DNA from: Myxocyprinus asiaticus
Lineage: Eukaryota; Chordata; Actinopteri; Cypriniformes; Catostomidae
Assembly: GCF_019703515.2 (NCBI RefSeq)
Contig: NC_059363.1
Coordinates: 3,400,317-3,464,316 of the forward strand
Length of the DNA stretch: 64,000 bases
Reading direction: 5' to 3'
In this document: piece by piece, positions 1-9,600 of the stretch
Layout: each line of letters starts with the position of its first letter
Numbering within the stretch: the first letter of the stretch is position 1
Made by a program: the position numbers and the translations under genes
Notes under the pieces: model-generated
What the model was told of the DNA's origin: nothing
Seen by the model: the letters and a program-made list of their open reading frames with translations, nothing else
Databases searched by the model: none

Positions 1-1003
1 CTCCTGAAGTTTGCAGAGGACACCACTGTCATCAGCCTCATCCGAGATGACAATGAGTCTGCATACGGAAGGGAGGTTGAACAGCTGGCTGTCTGGTGCA
101 GTCAAAACAACCTTGAGCTGAACATGCTCAAAACAGTGGAGATGATTGTGGACTTTAGGAGGAACACCCCAACACTGACCCCCCTCACCATTCTAAACAG
201 CACTGTGGCAGCAGTGGAGTCATCCAGGTTCCTGGGCACTACCATCTCACAGGACCTGAAGTGGGAGACACACATGGACTCAAAAAGGCCCAGCAGAGGT
301 TTTACTTCCTTCGCCAGCTGAGGAAGTTCAACCTGCCACAGACGCTGCTGACACAGTTCTACAAAGGACAGTTCGAATTGCTGAGAGGATTATTGGTTTC
401 CCTCTGCCCCCCCTTCAAGAACTATACACTTCCAGATTGAGGAAAAAGGCTGGAAAAATCACTCTGGACCCCACTCACCCTGCCCATTACCTTTTTGAAC
501 TGCTGCCTTCTGGCTGACGCTTCAGAGCTCTGAGCACCAGAACTGTCAGTCACAGGAACAGTTTTTTCCCTCAGGCTATCCATCTCATGAACAGTTAAAT
601 TGCCCCATTGAGCAATAACTATGTGCAATACACAGTTTAGTCTTTTTTATATTTATCCAACACATCCAACCTCTTCTGCCATTTCATTCCTCTGAAGAAA
701 AAACATTTGCACTGTACATAACAGATTTGTATTTTGTACTGTACATAACAGATAATAGATTTGTATTAGATTTGTATAGATTTGTATTAGCACTATGTAT
801 GTGTATGTGTGTATATATGTATGTGTGTGTCTGTGTGTGTATGTACGTATGTGTATAACAATTTTTTTTTATTATTATTATCTATGTCATGCTGCTGTTT
901 TTGTATTGTTTTTGTATTGTTGTACACTGGAAGCTCCTGTCACCAAGACAAAATTCTTGTATGTGTTAGCATACTTGGCAATAAAGCTGATTCTGATTCT
1001 GAT
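1..1003 (+). mobile_element. LINE 3' end (Rex1/CR1/L2-group non-LTR retrotransposon), degraded
   Basis: The first ~600 bases read as the C-terminal part of a non-LTR reverse transcriptase. A frame from the window edge contains the catalytic FADDT box (LLKFADDTTVISL), followed by the conserved VWCSQNNLELN and FLGTTISQDLKW stretches. The frame breaks near 290-380 and again near 520. At about 359-364 the sequence jumps from the TQFY region straight to the TAERII region, so an internal segment is deleted. The 3' tail carries AATAAA (about 980) and ends in short GATTCT repeats (988-1003), typical of L2/CR1-like LINEs. A second 3' fragment of the same family lies at about 31540-32178. The 5' part is outside the window. 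This copy is inactive. Confidence 0.85.
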
Positions 1004-1004
1004 G

Positions 1005-2400
1005 TCTGGCTAGCACCGGCTGTAGTTTGTCGTCATCTCTCAGTGACATGTAGCAGTGGAGTCCGATACCAAGCAGGAATGGAGCTGGATATGGCCGGCT
1101 CTGGTAACCTCAGTATATGAAACATTGAGACATGGAAACAAATAGAATAATATTAGCGTAGATGCCATTCTATTTTATGCAGAGTTATAGATCATGATGG
1201 ATGTTTCTGGTGCCGGCAGACCTAACTAAATCAGCCTAATTGTGAGTTGATGGATAAATTAGGTGTATGCCTGGCTAAATAGATGAGTCTTTAGTCTAGA
1301 CTTAAACTGAGTGAGTGTGTCTGCATCTTGAACAGTGTTAGGGAGATTATTCCATAGTTTAGGAGCCAAATATGAAAAGGATCTACCTCCTTTTGTGGAT
1401 TTTGATATTCTTGGAATTAATAACAAGCCAGAATTTTGTGATCATAATAAACATGATGGAATATTAAGTGCCAGAAGGTCACATAAGTACTGTGGAGCTA
1501 GACCATTCAAAGCTTTGTACGTAGTTAACAGAATTTTAAAATTAGTAGCCAATGTAACAACGATAAAATGGGGCTAATATGATCATATTTCTTGGTTGTA
1601 GTCAGCACTCTGGCAGCTGCATTTTGAACCAGTTGACGTTTATTTATTGAACTTGCTGGACATCCTTCCAGTAATGCATTACAATAATCTAGTCTTGAGG
1701 TCATGAACGCATTAATTCGTTTTTCGGCATTAGCAACAGAGAGCATGTGTCGTAATTTAGCAATATTTCTGAGGTGGAAGAATGCTGTTCTACAAACAGT
1801 GGAGATTTTATTTTCAAAGGGCAGATTGGTATCAGAAATATCACCTAAGTTCTTCGCTGTAGAAGACGATGTAACAGTACATCCATCGAGCGTCAAATGA
1901 TATTTTAGCTGTTTATTTTTAGAGGTTTTTGGTCTTTGTACCTTAATTTGTACTTCTGTTTTGTCGGAATTGAGTAGAAGGAATTTCATTTGGAGAATTG
2001 TGAATTTTCATTGGGTTTAGAAGAAATATAAAGTTGGGTATCGTCAGCATAATAGTGGAAACTTATTCCATGATTCCTGATAATATCTCCCAGGGGAAGC
2101 ATGTATAAAGAGAAAAGCAGAGGCCCTAAAACTGACCCCTGTGGCACTCCATACTTAACTTTTGTTTGATTTGACAATTCCTCGTTTACACATACAAAGT
2201 GGTAGCGGTCTGATAAGTAATCATGCTAATGCAAGTCCACTAATGCCAACATAATTCTCCAGCCTATTCAAGAGAATATCATGATCTATCTTGTTGAAGG
2301 CAGTACTAAGATCTAAAACCACTAGAAGAGAAATGCAGCTGTGATCAGATGATAAGAGCAAGTCATTTGTAACTCTGATAAGTGCAGTCTCTGTACTGTA
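1005..2400 (-). mobile_element. L2-like LINE, 5'-truncated, antisense
   Basis: Read on the minus strand, this is the second half of an L2-type reverse transcriptase plus its C-terminal domain. From 2398 downwards the motif A region (LDLSTAFNKIDHDILL), the [17 protein letters not shown] box, the YYADDTQLY catalytic box and the LDYCNALLEG region appear in the expected order. The ORF ends at 1259 after a typical SRLKTHLFS tail. Stops and frame changes (for example near 2220, 2170 and 1990) show the copy is dead. Motif A has AFN where AFD is usual. About 250 bases of 3' UTR follow down to the preceding LINE tail. Confidence 0.85.
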
Positions 2401-2989
2401 ATAGATTCACACCTCTGATCTATTCTACTGTATTCACATTTATGTTCTTTTCTGAAATGCGATTTTCATAATCTTAATATTGCAACAGACTATATAAAGT
2501 CAAGCCTTTGTCTATGATTAAGATTATATTGTGTATACTTCAGAAATGTCAATACAATAGAATAGATCAGATGTGTGAATTGAATAATATGGAGTAGTAT
2601 AGAATAGTCAAAGAATAAAGTATAAATATAGTAAATTGTTTTTCTGTTCTATTCTATTCTATTCTCATTTCTATTGTGTTCTCTTTGAAATACTAGAATA
2701 TTCTTAATATGATTTTAATATTGCGGTATATAGTCTTTGTATAGGCTACTGCAATATTAAGATATGAGAATGGAATAGAAATGTTATAGAATAGAATATT
2801 CCTGATATATTCTTTTTTTTTTTTTTTTTTTTTTTTTTCTATTCGCAGACCTATTTGGTTTTAGTCTATTGGGTTCAAAGATCTTGTCTATCTTCTCTCA
2901 TCTCACATTCTCCATATCGAGTAGTCATCTTCATATGTTGCAGCAGACTTATCGATGCACAAGTTCGACGCATATCATAAATCACCTTT
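2401..2989. repeat. AT-rich stretch with inverted repeat, TATTC runs and poly-T
   Basis: No coding signal. The segments at about 2405-2485 and 2515-2590 are imperfect inverted copies of each other (both carry the GATCTATTCTA/TAGAATAGATC core). TCTAT/ATAGA pentamer runs occur near 2650-2680 and 2790. A 28-base T run occupies about 2811-2838, a plausible retroposed tail or simple expansion. Confidence 0.6.
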
Positions 2990-3598
2990 CACAGAGCGGC
3001 TGATTGTGTGTTTGGATGGACTGCATTCATCGCGGCTCCTCTGTGCGTCACGCGGCTATTGAAGGTGAATGAGTGACTGCTGAGAATCAACTGGCCACCT
3101 GTGGGTCATGTGCTCGCGATGCAGCGGACGCCGCTGATTTATTTGGTATTCTTAAAACGTCGTACACGAGCGAATAAAAGAGCTGAAGGCAAACATAAGC
3201 TCGCGCTCTGACAGACGCCATACGCTCGCGCCTGGTGTATTACATGCACAAGGAACAGGTTTATTGGCAAGACTGAGGATTTAACAGTTTAAGTGTTATT
3301 TCTGTATCGTCATTGCGAGAGAGCATCTTCTTTGGTCTTCGGTGATGCGGGTCTGGATGGCAACAAATTGTGGTGCATTTCGGAGCGCTTGCATTTGACA
3401 ATAACATCAAGACTGTAAGGATGCTGCCTTCGATTGTTTTCATCATAACAGTGTATTTGGACATTATAGTGAGAGTTTGAGTTTTCAATTTAATGCATAT
3501 TATTTATAGCCGTATAATTGTTGGAGAGATGTCAAGTTCACGTTACCTTTCCTTGGAAATTGGTGTCACTCATCTGGATTGACTCATTTAAGGAAGAG
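2985..3598 (+). promoter_or_regulatory. fndc4: Probable fndc4 promoter and 5' UTR
   Basis: This stretch directly upstream of the signal-peptide exon is much richer in CpG than its surroundings (clusters at 3030-3060, 3110-3135, 3155-3240). An AATAAAAG box at about 3172 could act as a TATA-like element. The transcription start cannot be fixed from sequence alone. A promoter here is inferred from position and base composition. Confidence 0.4.
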
Positions 3599-3671
3599 AT
3601 GGTTTCTCTCCTCACTTTTGGGAGACTTGTTTTGTCTCTGTTTGGATGCCACATCTGCTTAGCAGGGGCAA
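3599..3671 (+). CDS. fndc4: fndc4 coding exon 1 (signal peptide)
   Basis: The ATG at 3599 opens a short hydrophobic leader (MVSLLTFGRLVLSLFGCHIC and on to A24). It ends at a perfect GTAAGT donor at 3672 with one base left over, which pairs with exon 2 to make Asn25. This start is chosen because it is the only in-phase signal-peptide-like ATG upstream of the FN3 exon. Confidence 0.82.
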
Positions 3672-6600
3672 GTAAGTAAAGTTGTTTTTTCTTCTGTCTA
3701 ATAAACAATAAATGTCTCATGAATAAACATTAAAACTATATGTATAGTTAATGTTTACACATATCGTTATGTGTGATATTTAAAGCTGATGTTTGATGGT
3801 CACCATTACTACAGTCTATAAGCATGACAGTGCTATATAATCCTATCAGGGTGTTTTAAATGCAAACTCTCCCCAAGCCCAGTAAAGGAAGACATTAAGG
3901 AAATTGGCTTTCACACAGCTTTGACTTAATGGGTGAGTAGATAGTGGTGAGAGAATGACCTATAGTATATCATGTCAAATCATGACATTTAAGTACCAGT
4001 CCAATAAGAATGATGTATGTTGTGCTCTATAGGGTTTTAGCTACCATCTTTCTCTATAAGGAGCATTTTCATGATCTTAAATGTGTTTTTACATAGTTTT
4101 TTGTATCAGTTTAGTACAGTAACTTCTGTCTATCTGCCCATTTCCCCAAATGTACCGGCAACCATTTTCAGTTAATTGAAAAATGTCTACCAAAAAACAA
4201 TATCCTCATTATTTTTAATCTAATGTTTGTGTTCATGTGGCATTGATAGCATTCAAGGGTTACAGAATGTTTCCATGGATCATGGTATAAATATTGGGGG
4301 GGTTACCTCACACCCATCCCCCCTGAAATCTACACCCCTGATAGCATTGGCCTTAGGTTACATAGAACTGAGGTTCTCTTTTGTTGGCGAATTACAAGAT
4401 TAAATGGTGAGTGCACAATTACTCATCGCTCTGACGCAATGTTCATTCTAATGCTGAGGTCCACGAATGTGTTTGATATTGAAACACTGGCTGAATTACA
4501 CTTGCAGGCCAACAGTATAGCCACATATAGGTCTGAATGATTTAGGTATGTTTGATTTTGAAATGAAAACTAGTTTGGCCATGGTGTGCTATTATTAGAA
4601 TAGAATAGAATAGAATAGAATATGGTCACATGACTGAGTTAATTGTACAGGTAGGTAATTCTTAAGGACATAAATAAGACAAATGTGTATTACTGTGTGC
4701 AATGTACAGTACACACAATGCAGTATGCACCACGTAATACCATGTAATACAAACACTATGCAATACAGTACAATGTACAAGAAAAAGTGCAATATGTAAC
4801 GTTTATTCCCCTGAGAAGTGCAAACATGATGGCGCTTTCAACCTGGTCTCATGACAAGTCGTAATAATAGTACAAAATGGCGAAATCGTAAGACATCCCA
4901 TGAGTTGACTTTACAAAAAATACAACTTTTATTTCCATATAAAAAAATTAACTAGCCAACGAACAATGTTATTACGATTTTTCTTAAGTTTAACACCTAA
5001 AACAAACCTAACCATAAAGTTTTTAACCCCTTACACAAACCCTAAATCTAAATAAAGTGTTAGAAATGAGGCTAACTAAAATTAGAATTTTAAGGAATTG
5101 AAACTCTGTTAATGGGTTTGTCTCTGAGTCATGGTATCTTATGATTTCATCATCTCATACCATTTTTTATGAGTTGTCATGAGACTATGTTGGGCACAAA
5201 ACATTACTCTTAGTTTGAACTTCCCAACCAGCTTGAAAAAGAAACACTGGCTTAACCAATGGCATGAGTTTGGGACGGGACTATCTGTTTGAAACTTCAT
5301 TATTTTGCAAATCCATGTGGTAACACAGAAATGACTTCACCTTTTAAACATAAACGTAATAGATATGAGGTAAATAAAAAACATTTGAGATCAATTAAAA
5401 GAAACAAGAAAAACTGGAAATGTTACAAATAAATACAGTGTACTTGCATATGCACATGTATGCAAACAACAGTACAGACAGACTAGTATACTGCTTTTTG
5501 TCTTTCTTCGCTCTTCTTTTCTCGATTTTGTTATAGAAGTTTTTATATATATATATTTGCAAGAATATGTTGACGTCCCCCACGTTGAAAAAAAGCAAAA
5601 CAAAAAACCTGTATGTCCTTTTTTGTCAAACTAATTTTTCACTCTGACATAAAATCAGAGACTTTGCTAAATAAGAGTTTACCACTGTGGATCGCCACTA
5701 ATTTTGACCAACTCAGTCAAGCTCATCCCATTAAAGAGAAGAATTAAAATCAGACTTCGGTTGCACAATCTCCCAGCAGAGTGAATCAGCTAAATACAGA
5801 AGTGTTGCATATTTATGAATTTGTCTTAATATAGTTGTTCATTGAACTGGTGTCAAGTTTGTCCTTGGATGTTATGGCGAAGTGGAGACAGCAGTAATCC
5901 ATTAATACAACAAAGCATCCAAAAATACTTCACAAACATCATACATTTAGCATGAATCAGTTTTTTTGTAAAACTGTACAAAATTATAGTATAGATTAAT
6001 ATTAGTTAAAGCAGGTGACATGAACTAACAATGACAATTTGTAACAGCATTTTTAAATATTGGTGTTAAAGGGATAGTTCACCCAAAAATGAAATTCTCT
6101 CATCATTTACTCACCCTCATGCCATCCCAGATGTGTATGACTTTTCTTCTGCTGAACACAAATTAAGATTTTTAGAAGAATATTTCAGCTCTGTAGGTCC
6201 ATAAAATGCAAGTGAATGGTGATCAGATCTTTGTAGCTCCAAAAATCACATAAAGGCAACATAAAAGTAATCCATCTGACTCCAGTGGTTTGATCCATGG
6301 ATCAAAATGTAAGTCATTTTTTTACTCTAAATCTCCACTTTCACTTTTACATTTGAAAGTGAAAGTTAAATTGGAGATTTAGAGTAAAAAAAGGACTTAA
6401 ATATTGTTCTGTTTCTCACCCACACCTATCATATGACTTCTGAAGGCATGGATCAAACCATGGATTACTTTTATGTTTCCTTTATGTGATTTTTGGAGCT
6501 ACAAAGGTCTGCTCAACATTTACTTGCACTGTATGGACTTACAGAGCTGATAAATTCTTCTAAAAATCTTAATTTGTGTTCAGCAGAAGAAAGAAAGTCA

Positions 6601-9600
6601 TGCACATCTGGGATGGCATGAGGGTGAGTAAATGATGAGAGAATTTTCATTTTTGGGTGAACTATCCCTTTAATGGTAATTCACAAATATACATTTATTC
6701 ATTGTTAGTTCATGTTGGCTCATAATGCATTAATTAATGTTTACTTATATAACGTTTAATGTTTAAAATGCTTTATGGTAGTATATGCATGAATTAACAT
6801 TAACTAAGATTAATAAATGCAGGAAACCTTTTGTTCATTGTTAGTTCATGTTATCTATTGCATTAACTAATGTTAATGTGTAACAATGTTACAATAAAGT
6901 GTTAACACATATAGAAAACTAGATCTATATGCTTTTACCATTTGAGATACTGGAAAACTCTTCACACTGATTGTTGTGTATATATTTGTGTGAGCAGGGG
7001 TTTGTGCTGATAAATGATTCATACTGGGGATTTGTATTTCACAGACCGCCCGGCTGCTCCTGTCAATGTCTCTGTTACTCACCTGCGGGCCGATTCAGCC
7101 ACTGTGTCCTGGAATATTCCAGAGGGAGAGACCGTAATTGGCTTTGCCATCTCACAGCAGGTCAAAGAAAGTTATTACAACAATACACAACCCTAAAGGA
7201 ATTTATCATAATTGAAGATGTCTGAGATTTAATTTCTGCAAAAACACCCTGATAAATCCAATGTGCTCTGACTTTAAATGTGTGTGTGTGTTTTAGCGTC
7301 AGGACGGGCTGATGCAGCGTTTCATTCGCGAGGTGAACACAACCAGCCGAGCTTGTGTACTTTGGGATCTCGATGAAGACACAGATTATATCATCCAAGT
7401 CCAGTCCGTTGGACTACATGGAGAGAGTCTGGCCAGCAAAAAGATTCACTTCAGAACGCTTAAGAAATCTGAACATTTTCAATCCGCCATGATGGATCAA
7501 GGTACATATGGCCTGATGGATAGTTTTCAGTAATGACTAAAACACTAGAACAAAGCACATTCCGTACAGTTTATTTATCTTTAAAATATCACTTTAAAGA
7601 CTCCATGGAATCTATAACGGAACACATTTTTTGTTTCTGTCACGGTCCTGTCACTCTGTCAGTCTGGGTTTTGTCTGACAGGACCTTGGCATTATCGTCC
7701 CATGTCTGTCTTGTGTTTTCAGTCGGTCTTGTTTCACGTCTGGAGCATGGTGTCTGGATCCTGACCCTTCTGTCTGGTTCGGTTTCGGTTTTGATGTCTT
7801 ATGTTCCATGTCTTGTCCTGTATTGGAGTACGTGCATTGTGCTTGTCATCTTGGTGGCATGCACTCATGTCAATAATCTATGTCTGTCCCTCGTGAACGT
7901 GGACGCATGTTGCACTCACTTTGCGCTGCGTGCCCAGGTCGCGAGCTGTCTTCGTGTTGTGCTGAGGTACGGTAACTTTGGACTGAGGTGTCGGGTGTGT
8001 GTGTGGCCGAACTCTCGCACAGGTGCGTTGTGGTGTTTGTCTTGCGATGTACGCTCAGGTTTCGTTTAGTGCGAGAATGATTGGCATCTCTTTGTTTGGC
8101 GTTGCTTCGCATTCTCTCGTCTTGTTTGTTGGTTGGCATGGGCGTATATTGTCTTATTGTCTTGGCGATGTGCGCTCATGCCATTCGGGTGTTTTGTTGT
8201 CTTGTGAGAGCACGTGGCTTTGTTTTGTTCTTGTATCGTCGCATGTCTCTCTGTCTTACGTCATACCCCGCCTCCTTGTTTGCACATTATTAGTTTATTA
8301 GTCACACCTGCCCTTTCTTATTAACCTGATGATTTCTCTCCCTATTTTAGCCTCCTGGTGCTTGCTGTCCAGTGCCAGTTCGTCTTGTTTCCAGTCTTGT
8401 GTGTCTTGTGTGTATTCTAGTCGGTCCTGTTGGTTGGTCTTGTTCCAGTCGGTCCTGTTCGCCGTCCAGTCAGTCCTGTGTGTTTGCCCCGTTTTCCAGT
8501 CCAGCCTGTTTCTGTTACCCTCTGCCCCAGCCTGGACACCTTTTCCCCCTACGGGGTAGTTTATGTTCGTTTATGTACTTTGTTTTTGATTCATTTTTGT
8601 ATTTAAATAAATTCTTTTTAAGGAGCCTCTGTTATCTCTGCAAGATCGTGACAGTTTCCATACAAATCGAAAGGCTTGTCCTTTTTTAAATAGCCAGTAG
8701 ACTTTGCAGCTTGCAAAATCTACTTGGAAGCATGTGGTATTTATAATTTAGGGGGAGGGGACATTGTTAATCTAGATAGGAATTTGTTGGATAAAGCAGA
8801 AGATCAACGTTTCTTTTGGTCCATTTTCCAAATTGTAAAAGACTGTAAAGACTGTAAATTATAAATGTGTATATTGGCTTAAAGTTAAAGCTGCAGTATG
8901 TAAGATTCAGAAACACTTGTTATTAATGACACCTGTGGCCGTTAAGTGAACTGCAGCAGCTACCTGTTGCTCGTGCTCGCGCTCGTGCACACACTCCATA
9001 GGGACGCGAGCGAGCATCGACCAAAACAATGACGTAACGTACAAAGAGACTGAACGTGATTCACCGGCATCATGCTGACAGATGAGGCAGCATAATTAAA
9101 ATTACACAGTTATGATTGTTTTACTACAAAATTTGAGACTAAACTAAAACTACTTATCAGCTAACATAGCATACTGATACACACATACAGCTACATGCTA
9201 CCGAACTATACCAGACAGTTTACTGCTGCACTGTTATGTTGCACTATTGTATGTTTTGTATGTCGTATGTTGTACTACGATCAAGAAACCAGCGTATTTG
9301 CTTAAATGTATCCTGTATACCTGACTTTTAGTATAAAGAGAAGATCGTTGAAATTATTTGAAAGTTACGAAGCAAGGTAGCTTGCAGTTCGTCAGCGTTA
9401 GCAGGCGAGATCAAGTTAGCTAAAATTACACAGATCAATCCTTATGGCACTATATTTCTGCTTTGCAGTTATGTAAGCTTACCTGTCCAATAAGAAGAAC
9501 GCCAATTCAGGATCGGTTTTAATCCCCAAAACCGAACGAAGGTCCCTCCAGGAATCAAATGCCCTGCCGATGTTCACTCTAGTTTTCACTCGACCACGAT

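Larger units (their letters stand above)
3672..7044 (+). other. fndc4: fndc4 intron 1
   Basis: A 3.4 kb intron with GTAAGT donor and TTTCACAG acceptor. It contains an AGAAT pentamer run (about 4597-4622), an inverted-repeat element (4846-5189) and a palindromic TTAA-flanked MITE (6070-6669), plus AT-rich sequence after 6674 with weakly repeated GTTAGTTCATGTT blocks. No other coding signal was found. Confidence 0.75.

Noticed and set aside
7533..8689. Overlapping + strand ORFs of 70-178 codons
   Set aside because: They fall in the T/G-biased LTR-like element in fndc4 intron 3; low A content suppresses stops and no domain is recognisable.
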